Source: an uncultured Collinsella sp. (lineage in GTDB: Bacteria > Actinomycetota > Coriobacteriia > Coriobacteriales > Coriobacteriaceae). Taken from it: a DNA stretch of 11,594 nt. Below the pieces are notes generated by a model. It saw nothing but the letters and a program-made list of their open reading frames with translations, did no database searches and was not told where the DNA came from. Made by a program: the position numbers and the translations under genes. Below are positions 1 through 6,146 of the stretch, one piece after another. Position 1 is the first letter of the stretch, and each line of letters begins with the position of its first letter. The stretch is taken from assembly GCA_900554465.1 (NCBI GenBank), contig USHF01000032.1, positions 1-11,594 of the forward strand. Direction: 5' to 3'.

Positions 1-72
1 AGCCAGTGACAGGAATCGAACCTGCAACCCACTGATTACAAATCAGTTGCGCTACCGTTGCGCCACACTGGC
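1..72 (-). tRNA. tRNA-Thr (anticodon UGU)
   Basis: Read on the minus strand this folds as a full cloverleaf. The 7-bp acceptor stem GCCAGTG/CACTGGC pairs 66-72 with 2-8, and the discriminator T is the complement of base 1. There is a D arm GCGC-loop-GCGC, an anticodon stem ACTGA/TCAGT (43-47 with 31-35) and a loop TTTGTAA centred on TGT (complement at 38-40), then a T arm with loop TTCGATT. The UGU anticodon reads ACA and, by wobble, other ACN threonine codons. Any encoded CCA would lie beyond base 1 and cannot be seen. The gene is co-oriented with the upstream yacP run but about 220 bases away, so it probably has its own promoter. I see no convincing -35/-10 pair; TATTCT on the minus strand near 105-112 is a weak -10 candidate. 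Confidence 0.96.
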
Positions 73-156
73 ACACTTGGCGCTTTCGCGCGAAGCCAGT
101 TAAGAATAAAGGAATTGCGGACGAGGCGCAACAGACCCTTCGACCGACCATATCTC

Positions 157-184
157 AAAACTATTCGTCAGAACGAATAGTTTT
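157..184. repeat. perfect 12-bp inverted repeat (hairpin)
   Basis: AAAACTATTCGT (157-168) and its exact reverse complement ACGAATAGTTTT (173-184) enclose a 4-base loop CAGA. The stem has an A run on one side and a T run on the other, so on either strand it resembles a weak bidirectional terminator. On the minus strand it could end transcripts running on from yacP before the tRNA gene. The stem is AT-rich, unlike the surrounding genes, and few bases of T follow it, so termination is uncertain. Confidence 0.6.
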
Positions 185-186
185 AT

Positions 187-225
187 CCGTTCGCCAAAAC
201 CAAAAACTATTCGTTTTGGCGACGG
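187..225. repeat. second hairpin, carrying another copy of the 12-mer
   Basis: CCGTTCGCCAAAAC (187-200) pairs with GTTTTGGCGACGG (213-225) over 13 bp with one bulged T at 190-191. The 12-base loop (201-212) and the first right-arm bases contain AAAACTATTCGT again at 203-214, identical to 157-168. The arm at 173-184 can therefore pair with either 157-168 or 203-214, which gives mutually exclusive folds. Function is unknown; termination, attenuation or a small repeat element are all possible. Confidence 0.55.
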
Positions 226-257
226 CAACCCACAGTCCGTTGATTACAAATCAACGG
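225..257 (-). pseudogene. tRNA-Thr-like fragment (anticodon arm and start of T arm)
   Basis: On the minus strand CCGTTGA-TTTGTAA-TCAACGG (257 down to 237) is an anticodon-arm-like hairpin with the same TTTGTAA (UGU) loop as the intact tRNA-Thr. It is followed by GTGGGTTGC (233 down to 225), which also occurs in that tRNA. TGATTACAAATCA (241-253) repeats 33-45 exactly, and GCAACCCAC (225-233) repeats 24-32. CAATTGGC-like sequence upstream (about 262-269) recalls a D loop, but no D stem, closed T arm or acceptor stem can be made. I read it as a tRNA remnant. A chance hairpin is the alternative. Confidence 0.4.
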
Positions 258-295
258 GCCGGCCAATTGGGAAACGGGTCTCTATGGATAATCCC

Positions 296-973
296 CTACC
301 TCCCGCGCAGGGCCTTGAGCTTGGCCAGGGCATCGGGGCTCAGGCGGCTGCCCAGGGTCATCTTGATCTGCGGAGCTTCCTCTGCCTCGTGAACATCGTT
401 ATCTATCTGCTTGATCTCGTCCACCAGCATGCGGCTCGAGATGCGCGTAACGCCCTTACCCATGACGACGGCCTGGATCGTGCCGTCGCTCGACACCACG
501 GAGCACGCGCGGCCTTCCTCGCGCGCCTCGATGCAGAGCTTCTGCACCACGGTGTCGGCCGATACGCCCGTCGGCGAAAACTCGATGCGCACGCCGCGGG
601 CCGGCAGGTTGGGGCGCTCGCTGGAGATATTGCCCGCGCCGTCAAACACGATTACGGTCTCGTAGCGGCCCTGGGCAAACGCGGCAACATCGTTGATGAG
701 TGCCGTGCGCGCCATATCGTGAACGTCGCTGGAATACGGATCATCGGAATGGTCGTAGACGAGCTTTTCGTAGCGCGGCGTGCAGTGGATCACGTTGTAG
801 CCGTCGACCACCAGCAGCTCGGGCTTATTGGAGTGCACCGTCGAGACCGGGTCGGCGATGGCCTGCGCAAACGCATTGCCGCCCACGCCATAGGTCGCGG
901 CCGAAACAATCGGCTTGGCCGAGCCTTCGCCAAAGCGCTTGGCCTTGGACTTGGCGCGGTTCTTCTTGGACAT
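296..973 (-). CDS. yacP: NYN-domain RNA nuclease, YacP/Rae1-like
   Basis: The 225-residue protein has a PIN-like NYN domain starting at about residue 52. LLVVDGYNVI (53-62) carries the first acidic residue, D57. VIVFDGAG (107-114) supplies D111, SADTVV supplies D140, and VVSSDGTIQ (159-167) supplies D163. Such clustered aspartates bind the metal in NYN/PIN nucleases. The Bacillus homologue YacP (Rae1) cuts mRNA inside the ribosome A site; the same role here is inferred from domain and position after rlmB. The ATG is 3 bases past the rlmB stop, and its Shine-Dalgarno GGGGAGGAG lies in the last codons of rlmB, so translation is probably coupled. The first 50 residues are a basic, low-complexity extension that YacP proteins usually lack. 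No signal peptide or membrane segment is visible. Confidence 0.85.
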   Translation of the reverse strand: MSKKNRAKSKAKRFGEGSAKPIVSAATYGVGGNAFAQAIADPVSTVHSNKPELLVVDGYNVIHCTPRYEKLVYDHSDDPYSSDVHDMARTALINDVAAFAQGRYETVIVFDGAGNISSERPNLPARGVRIEFSPTGVSADTVVQKLCIEAREEGRACSVVSSDGTIQAVVMGKGVTRISSRMLVDEIKQIDNDVHEAEEAPQIKMTLGSRLSPDALAKLKALRGR

Positions 974-976
974 GCG

Positions 977-1897
977 CTACTCCTCCCCCATGAGCTCGCC
1001 GGCATTGCGGCGCAGCCACTCAAAGCACAGCGCGGTGGTCGCCTGGGCCACATTGAGACTCTCGGTCATGCCGCGCTGGGGAAGCTTGGTCAAAAAGTCG
1101 CATTTCTCGAGCACCAGGCGCGAGATGCCGTCGCCCTCTGAGCCCATGACGAGCGCAACGCGGCCCTCGAAGGGAGCATCCCAGCAACTGCCCTCGGCGT
1201 GCTCGGAAGCACCGCCCACCCAAAAGCTGGCGGCCTTGAGGTCGTCAAGCGCTCGGGCGATATTGGGAACCTGCGCGATGGGCAGGTGCATGACGGCACC
1301 AGCGGAGGTTTTGTAGCTGCCCACGGTCACACCGGCGGCGCGCTTGTTGGCAATGATGACGCCCGCTGCGCCCACGACCTCGGCAGAGCGCACGATCGCA
1401 CCAAAATTGCCATCGTCGGTCACATGGTCGAGCACGACGACGAGCGCCGGTCCTTCACCCGCGCGATCGAGAATATCGGCGACATCGGCATAGGGGAAAT
1501 TGCCCACCTCGAGCGCAATGCCCTGGTGAGCGCCATGGCTCGACAGCGCATCGAGCTGCGTGCGCGGCACATACTTAATGCGGACGTCCGCGGCGTTGAG
1601 GTCGTCGACCAGGCGCGACAAGGCGGCATCGCGCTCCCCGCCCTCGGCGATGAGCGCGCACTTGACGGGAAAGCCGGTACGCAGTGCCTCGGCGGCAGCA
1701 CGACGACCTTCGATAAACTCGCCCTTGGGAACCTGAACGTTGTCGCGGTTGCGATCTCGCTGCGAACGCGCAGCCTGGGCTTGGGAGCGCTCGCGCTGGC
1801 CCTTGGGAGTGGCAGCGCGGTCGTTGCGGCGAATCGGACGCGAGCCAGAAGCGGCCTGCTTGCCGCCACGAGGCGCACGCTTGCGATTGTCGGCCAT
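977..1897 (-). CDS. rlmB: TrmH/SpoU-family 23S rRNA 2'-O-methyltransferase (RlmB-like)
   Basis: This is a 306-residue SPOUT methyltransferase. Residues 58-145 are the substrate-binding domain (FIEGRRAAAEAL onward). The catalytic knot has motif 1 at 156-172 (LDHVTDDGNFGAIVRSA, with N164 and R170), motif 2 at 249-260 (LVMGSEGDGISR) and motif 3 at 272-285 (LPQRGMTESLNVAQ). In this family the knot binds S-adenosylmethionine and methylates ribose; E. coli RlmB modifies G2251 of 23S rRNA. Motif 1 reads DDGN where DPxN is usual. The first 57 residues are rich in Arg, Lys, Gln and Ala and make the protein about 60 residues longer than typical. The ATG has a strong AAGGAGG at 1905-1911, 7 bases upstream. 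It lies between cysS and yacP as in Bacillus. The exact target nucleotide cannot be told from sequence. Confidence 0.92.
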   Translation of the reverse strand: MADNRKRAPRGGKQAASGSRPIRRNDRAATPKGQRERSQAQAARSQRDRNRDNVQVPKGEFIEGRRAAAEALRTGFPVKCALIAEGGERDAALSRLVDDLNAADVRIKYVPRTQLDALSSHGAHQGIALEVGNFPYADVADILDRAGEGPALVVVLDHVTDDGNFGAIVRSAEVVGAAGVIIANKRAAGVTVGSYKTSAGAVMHLPIAQVPNIARALDDLKAASFWVGGASEHAEGSCWDAPFEGRVALVMGSEGDGISRLVLEKCDFLTKLPQRGMTESLNVAQATTALCFEWLRRNAGELMGEE

Positions 1898-1970
1898 AAA
1901 ACGGCCTCCTTAAATAGATAACGAACAAGAATCGACCGTCCGAGCCACGGCACTTTGCCTTTCAATCGTC

Positions 1971-1995
1971 GGGCATGACCACCAGGTCTATGCCC
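1971..1995 (-). other. hairpin in the cysS-rlmB spacer
   Basis: GGGCATGACC (1971-1980) pairs with GGTC and ATGCCC (1985-1988, 1990-1995), giving a 10-bp stem with one bulged base and a 4-base loop. It sits in the 143-base spacer (1898-2040) between the cysS stop and the rlmB start, in transcribed RNA if the operon is continuous. No T run follows on the minus strand, so it is not a standard terminator. RNA processing, mRNA stability or attenuation are possibilities. Confidence 0.45.
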
Positions 1996-2040
1996 TCCTC
2001 TTTCAAGGCAATCTGCCGCACCTCGAACGGTCGACAAATA

Positions 2041-3507
2041 CTAGAGACTCTTAATACGAGTACCCGCGGCAGTATCTTCAATCGTCAGGCCCAGGTCCTT
2101 GAGCTGGTCGCGGATGGCATCCGCCAGATCCCAGTTCTTGGCGGCACGGGCCTCGGCGCGAGCCTCGAGAATCTTGGCAGCGGCCTCATCCACGTCGTCA
2201 CCCGTGTAGGCAACCAAACCGGCGGCAACGCCCAGCAGACCCAGCGGCAGCTCGACCTTGGGCTCGGGAAGCTCAACACCAAACGTATCGAGCAGCTCGA
2301 CCAGCGTATCGGCGGCGGCCAAGGCAACGGCCTTGTCGGCAGCGTCGCCCGCCTGCTCCAGGTACTGGTTGCACTCGGTGACAAAGCCAAAGACAGCACC
2401 CATGGCACCGGCGGTGTTAAAGTCGTCGTCCATGCACTCCTTAAAGGCGGCACGGGTCTCGGCGGCCTTGGCGGCAAACGCTTCGGATGCTGCCTCATCG
2501 GCATCGGCCGTCGCATGGTTCGCGGCCCAGCGCAGGTTCTCGACCGTACCGGCGATACGCGTGAGCGAGTTCTCGGCACCCTCCAGGCGCTCCCAAGAGA
2601 AATCGAGAGGCGAGCGATAGCTCGTCTGCAGCATCAGCAGGCGCAGGGCCGCGGCAGAGTGCTGCTCGAGCACCTCGGCCAGCGTAAAGAAGTTACCGAG
2701 CGACTTGGACATCTTCTCGCCGTCGACCAGCAGCATGCCCGTGTGCATCCAGGTGTTGGAGAAGCCCTGGTGCCAGGCGCAGGTGGCCTGGGCGCACTCG
2801 TTCTCGTGATGCGGGAAGGCAAGGTCGGAGCCGCCGCCGTGGATGTCGATCGGAGTGCCCAGGTAGCGGTGCACCATGGCGGCGCACTCGGTGTGCCAAC
2901 CGGGACGGCCTTCGCCCCAGGGGCTCGGCCAGCTGGGTTCGCCGGGCTTAGCGGCCTTCCACAGGGCAAAGTCGAGCGGATCGTTCTTGTCCTCGTTCTC
3001 CTCGATGCGCGCGCCAACCATAAGGTCATCGATGTTGCGGCCCGAGACCTGACCATAGTTGGAATCGCTGCGCACGGCAAAGTACACGTCGCCGTTATCG
3101 GCTGCGTAAGCGTGGCCCTGCTCGATGAGCGTCTTGATCATAGCGATCATGGGGCCGATCTCCTTGGTGGCGCGGGGGCGCACATCGGGATCGAGCACGT
3201 TGGCGGCGCGCATAACGCCGATGAACTTGTCGGAGAACTCCGTCGCGACCTCGGCGGCCGTTCTGCCCTGCTCGTTGGCGCGCTTGATGATCTTGTCATC
3301 GACATCGGTGAGGTTCTGGGCGAACGTGACCTCGTAGCCGCTCGCGATGAGCCAGCGGCGAATCACGTCAAAGCTGATGAACGTGCGGGCATTGCCGATG
3401 TGGATGTTGTCGTAGACCGTGGGGCCGCACACGTACATGCGGACCTTGCCGGACTCGATGGGCTGGAACTCTTCCTTTTTATGGGTAGCGCTGTTGTAGA
3501 TACGCAT
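2041..3507 (-). CDS. cysS: cysteinyl-tRNA synthetase
   Basis: This class I synthetase of 488 residues charges tRNA-Cys with cysteine, using ATP, in the cytoplasm. The HIGH motif is HIGN at 36-39 and the KMSKS motif is at 265-269. The zinc ligands that select cysteine are all present: C27 in MYVCGPTVYD, C208 in HTECAAM, H233 or H234 in AFPHHENE, and E237. They match the E. coli enzyme's C28, C209, H234 and E238 almost one for one. The C-terminal DALR-like helical region and a short tail ending TRIKSL complete a normal length. The ATG follows the ispF stop by 3 bases, and its AAGGAG (3514-3519) abuts that stop, so it belongs to the disA-ispD-ispF-cysS operon. No T-box leader is possible at this tight junction. 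Confidence 0.98.
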   Translation of the reverse strand: MRIYNSATHKKEEFQPIESGKVRMYVCGPTVYDNIHIGNARTFISFDVIRRWLIASGYEVTFAQNLTDVDDKIIKRANEQGRTAAEVATEFSDKFIGVMRAANVLDPDVRPRATKEIGPMIAMIKTLIEQGHAYAADNGDVYFAVRSDSNYGQVSGRNIDDLMVGARIEENEDKNDPLDFALWKAAKPGEPSWPSPWGEGRPGWHTECAAMVHRYLGTPIDIHGGGSDLAFPHHENECAQATCAWHQGFSNTWMHTGMLLVDGEKMSKSLGNFFTLAEVLEQHSAAALRLLMLQTSYRSPLDFSWERLEGAENSLTRIAGTVENLRWAANHATADADEAASEAFAAKAAETRAAFKECMDDDFNTAGAMGAVFGFVTECNQYLEQAGDAADKAVALAAADTLVELLDTFGVELPEPKVELPLGLLGVAAGLVAYTGDDVDEAAAKILEARAEARAAKNWDLADAIRDQLKDLGLTIEDTAAGTRIKSL

Positions 3508-3510
3508 TCG

Positions 3511-4005
3511 TTACTCCTTAACGGTTTTCTGTAGCAGGCAGACGGCCCAGGCACCGATTCCCTCGCCCTGGCCTTCCCAACCGAGCTTTTCGGTCGTAGT
3601 GGCGGCGACGCCCACGTTTTCCACGTCGACGCCCAGGGCATGGGCAAGGTTGGCGCGCATGGCATCGCGGTGCGGAGTGATCTTGGGTTGCTGACAGGCA
3701 ATGGTGCAATCGGCATCAACAAACTCAAAGCCCAGCTCGCGCGCATAGTCCATCACGCGGGCGAGCAGCACCATCGAATCGGCACCCTCGTAGGCGGGAT
3801 CGGTGTCGGGGAATAGCTTGCCGATATCTCCCCCGCGGCAGGCGCCCAGAATGGCGTCGGCCAAGGCGTGCGCGAGCACATCGGCATCCGAGTGGCCCAG
3901 CAGGCCGCGCTCGTAGGGGATGTCGACCCCGCCGATGATACATCGACGCCCCTCCACCAAACGGTGAACGTCGTAGCCATGGCCAATGCGCAGGTTACTG
4001 AACAT
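3511..4005 (-). CDS. ispF: 2-C-methyl-D-erythritol 2,4-cyclodiphosphate synthase
   Basis: IspF cyclises CDP-methylerythritol 2-phosphate to MEcPP in the non-mevalonate isoprenoid pathway, as a cytoplasmic homotrimer. From the ATG at 4005 the protein is 164 residues, the family's normal size. RIGHGYDVHRL gives metal ligands D12 and H14, LLGHSDADVLAH gives H38 and the third ligand H46, and the C-terminal TTTEKLGWEGQGEG is the conserved nucleotide-binding segment. An in-frame ATG further upstream (4038) would add 11 unrelated residues coded inside ispD, so I chose 4005. The start overlaps the ispD stop by 11 bases, implying translational coupling of consecutive pathway-related steps. Confidence 0.97.
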   Translation of the reverse strand: MFSNLRIGHGYDVHRLVEGRRCIIGGVDIPYERGLLGHSDADVLAHALADAILGACRGGDIGKLFPDTDPAYEGADSMVLLARVMDYARELGFEFVDADCTIACQQPKITPHRDAMRANLAHALGVDVENVGVAATTTEKLGWEGQGEGIGAWAVCLLQKTVKE

Positions 4006-4723
4006 GGGGAAGGTCCTCTCCCTCGGCCATGCGGCCAAGCAGAATCGCGGTTACGGGACGCAGGTCCTCGGGCACCGTCACCTTAAGGTTATCGCGCGGG
4101 CTCTGGACGCAGCGGACGCGCCCGCCCATGCGCTCGACCAGTGACGAATCGTCCGTGCCGATAAAGCCCTCGGCAATCGCCGCGGCATGGGCGCGCTTCA
4201 TGGCGTCGACACTAAAAATCTGCGGCGTCTGCGCGGCCCAGTACAGCTCGCGCGGCGGCGTCTCGACGATGTTGTCGCCATCGACGATTTTGAGTGTGTC
4301 GATGGCAGGCTGGCCGCACACGACACCGTCGAGGGCACGGTCGCTCACGAGCACGTCGATAGCGTGGTCGATAGCCTCGGTCGTAATGAGCGGACGGGCG
4401 CCATCGTGGATGGCGACGTATTCAAAGCCCGCCGGCACCGCGTGCACGCCTGCGCGGGTGGAATCCTGGCGAGCCTCGCCGGCATCGGCAAAGCTGATGG
4501 GCGTGTTATACGAATACGGGTCGATGGCCAGGCGGCGCATCTCGGCACGACGCTCGGCAGGACACACCACCACGATGTGGCCGACCTTATCGCTACGGTC
4601 AAATGCGCGGATGGACCAGCTCATAAGCGGACGGCCCGCTACATTGACGAGCTGCTTGCCACCGGGGTTACCAAAGCGCTGGCCGCTGCCACCGGCAACG
4701 ACCACGGCACATACGGGCGCCAT
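3995..4723 (-). CDS. ispD: 2-C-methyl-D-erythritol 4-phosphate cytidylyltransferase
   Basis: IspD joins CTP to methylerythritol 4-phosphate to make CDP-methylerythritol, two steps before IspF in the MEP pathway. The 242-residue protein has the N-terminal nucleotide-binding loop VVVAGGSGQRFG with R16 and K23, then GEARQDSTRAGV (82-93), VAIHDGARPL (103-112), AQTPQIF, and near the end NLKVTVPEDL. All are hallmarks of the family, and length is typical. The intervening IspE step is not encoded in the window. Its ATG shares one base with the disA stop (TAATG), and the Shine-Dalgarno AGGGG lies in the disA tail, so the two are almost certainly co-translated. Confidence 0.97.
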   Translation of the reverse strand: MAPVCAVVVAGGSGQRFGNPGGKQLVNVAGRPLMSWSIRAFDRSDKVGHIVVVCPAERRAEMRRLAIDPYSYNTPISFADAGEARQDSTRAGVHAVPAGFEYVAIHDGARPLITTEAIDHAIDVLVSDRALDGVVCGQPAIDTLKIVDGDNIVETPPRELYWAAQTPQIFSVDAMKRAHAAAIAEGFIGTDDSSLVERMGGRVRCVQSPRDNLKVTVPEDLRPVTAILLGRMAEGEDLPHVQ

Positions 4724-5790
4724 TATGCGTTCCCCTGTTTGGTGCCCTTCATGCGGTACAGGGAGTCCGCAAGAATGGCAGGGTTGTTGACGCCAAAGTC
4801 GCCCAGGCGCTCCGGATCCTCGCTGATGTCGTCCATGAGCTCCTGTAGCGATCCATACTCGTCGACGATCTTCTCGGCCACGCCGTCGCGCACGACGGAC
4901 ACGCGCGAAAGCGTGCGCAGGCCCAGCGGTGTCATGACGGAGTCCTCGTCCAGGTCGTCGTAACCCAGAACTGCCGCCACGTGCTGCGGGTCGGACAGGT
5001 CCTTAGGCGTCATACGGCTCAGGTTGGCGCGGATCTTTTCGGCATTGGCCTCGGAGGAATCGCTCGCATAGTCGCGAATCATCAGGTCGTACTCGGTATC
5101 CATGCTGGAGCCGGCGAGCTGCTCGAGCTGCATCTGCACGAGCTTGCCCTGGTTGCCCAGCTTGACAATGCAATCCTTAAGCTCAGTCTTTGCCTGCTGC
5201 ATGATCTCGAAACTCGAGAAAATGCCGGTGATATCGGCGAGCGTAACGTAGTCATCGAGCTCGAGGGCCGTCAGGCGCAGCAGGGAGCGATCGAGCGACT
5301 GACGGGTAGTCTGGAGCGTGGCGACGAGCTGGTTGACCGAGCTCATGATGGTGGTGACGGGCTGGATCTCATAGCTCTTGCCGTGAACGTACACGTTGAC
5401 GACGGCACGACGAGCCGAAACCGAGATCACGATGGCGTCGGTGAGCACCGACATGCGAGCGGCAGTACGGTGACGCATGCCCGTTTCACTCGTGGCGAGC
5501 GAGGGATCGGGATTGAGGTGGAAGTTGGCGCGCAGGATCTGGGTGAGGTCGCCATCGATGACGATGGCGCCGTCCATCTTGGAAAGCTCGAACAGGCGGT
5601 TCGAGGTAAACGAAATGTTGAGCGGGAAGCCGTCGTTACCGGCAGCGAGTACGTTTTCGGTGTCGCCGACGCAGATAAGGGCACCCAGGTGACCAGCAAT
5701 GATCATGTCGAGGGCGGTGCGGATCGGCTGGCCGGGGGCAGTCAGGCGAATAGCCTGTTCCATACGCTTTTGCAGCTCGTTCTTATCCAA
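4723..5790 (-). CDS. disA: DNA integrity scanning diadenylate cyclase DisA
   Basis: DisA makes cyclic di-AMP from two ATP and, in Bacillus, stops doing so when it meets branched DNA. The 355-residue protein has an N-terminal DAC domain with the signature MDGA (D73, G74, A75) and GMRHRTA (104-110, with RHR at 106-108), a central helical segment (about 150-260), and a C-terminal helix-hairpin-helix DNA-binding region (about 295-350). The start is TTG: no in-frame ATG exists before an upstream stop, GGGAG lies 7 bases in front, and MDKNELQKRMEQAIRLTAPG aligns with the usual DisA N-terminus. The C-terminal hairpin reads LGDFGVNN where GIG is usual. It is first in the operon; TTGACT on the minus strand at 5907-5902 is a possible -35, but no good -10 follows. 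Confidence 0.95.
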   Translation of the reverse strand: MDKNELQKRMEQAIRLTAPGQPIRTALDMIIAGHLGALICVGDTENVLAAGNDGFPLNISFTSNRLFELSKMDGAIVIDGDLTQILRANFHLNPDPSLATSETGMRHRTAARMSVLTDAIVISVSARRAVVNVYVHGKSYEIQPVTTIMSSVNQLVATLQTTRQSLDRSLLRLTALELDDYVTLADITGIFSSFEIMQQAKTELKDCIVKLGNQGKLVQMQLEQLAGSSMDTEYDLMIRDYASDSSEANAEKIRANLSRMTPKDLSDPQHVAAVLGYDDLDEDSVMTPLGLRTLSRVSVVRDGVAEKIVDEYGSLQELMDDISEDPERLGDFGVNNPAILADSLYRMKGTKQGNA

Positions 5791-5937
5791 GGCATCGCTC
5801 CCATCGTATACGCTCCATAAACGCTAAATAGTTTCTCACGGTTTGTCCCCGCAGCGCTTGCGAAATCCGATGCTTACAGAATGAGCGAACACCGCTGGGG
5901 TAGTCAAAAGAGCCCCAACCCAAATGAGCTGCTTATG

Positions 5938-5946
5938 TGGTAGCAT
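5938..5946 (+). promoter_or_regulatory. candidate extended -10 promoter for the mntP leader
   Basis: TGGTAGCAT is a TGn extension directly joined to TAGCAT (4 of 6 to TATAAT). A start about 7 bases on, near 5953, would begin the transcript just before the riboswitch aptamer. No recognisable -35 lies 16-18 bases upstream. The call rests on position and the TGn motif. Confidence 0.4.
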
Positions 5947-5952
5947 CGGGGT

Positions 5953-6058
5953 TCACATGAATGAGGGAGTAGTCGCGTGACCGGGTTCGCCTCCGGTGGC
6001 GCGGTAAGTCAACACACTGGCCGATGCGGCCTGGCTTGCCTTAATGAACGAGACTCGT
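5953..6058 (+). ncRNA. Mn2+ riboswitch, yybP-ykoY type
   Basis: The conserved blocks of the yybP-ykoY aptamer appear in order. GAGGGAGTAG (5963-5972) is the loop L1 strand, GTCAACA (6008-6014) is the L3 strand, and AATGAACGAGAC (6043-6054) is the 3' closing block. Between them are stems ACCGG/CCGGT (5980-5984 with 5993-5997) and GGCC/GGCC (6019-6022 with 6028-6031). In known members Mn2+ bridges the two loops and stabilises the aptamer. Its 3' GAGAC is also the start of the terminator stem that follows, so metal binding should prevent termination and turn on mntP. Limits are approximate to a few bases. Confidence 0.87.
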
Positions 6059-6095
6059 GGCTGTGCGCGCAACGCGTACGCCACGGGTCTTTTTT
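6051..6095 (+). terminator. riboswitch expression-platform terminator
   Basis: AGACTCGTGGC (6051-6061) pairs with GCCACGGGTCT (6080-6090) through 11 bp with one G-U. Above it is an inner hairpin GTGCGCG-CAA-CGCGTAC (6063-6079), and a T run extends to 6095. The lower stem uses the aptamer's GAGAC (6050-6054), so aptamer and terminator compete. mntP starts 52 bases later. Confidence 0.88.
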
Positions 6096-6146
6096 GTTAC
6101 TCCCCCAAGAGGTACACGCGGGCCCGCCCGCAGAGAGAGCCAGACT

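Noticed and set aside
1975..3534. Long open frame on the plus strand (519 codons)
   Set aside because: It lies wholly opposite cysS, whose protein has every expected motif. Long antisense frames are common in high-GC DNA, and the translation is low-complexity without any domain I recognise.
4006..4038. Longer ispF from an ATG at 4038
   Set aside because: The extra 11 residues are not family-like and are coded within ispD; the start at 4005 gives normal length.
5746..5795. Short overlapping frame from the ATG at 5795, in front of disA
   Set aside because: About 16 codons, out of frame, and only 2 bases from the Shine-Dalgarno; no sign of selection.
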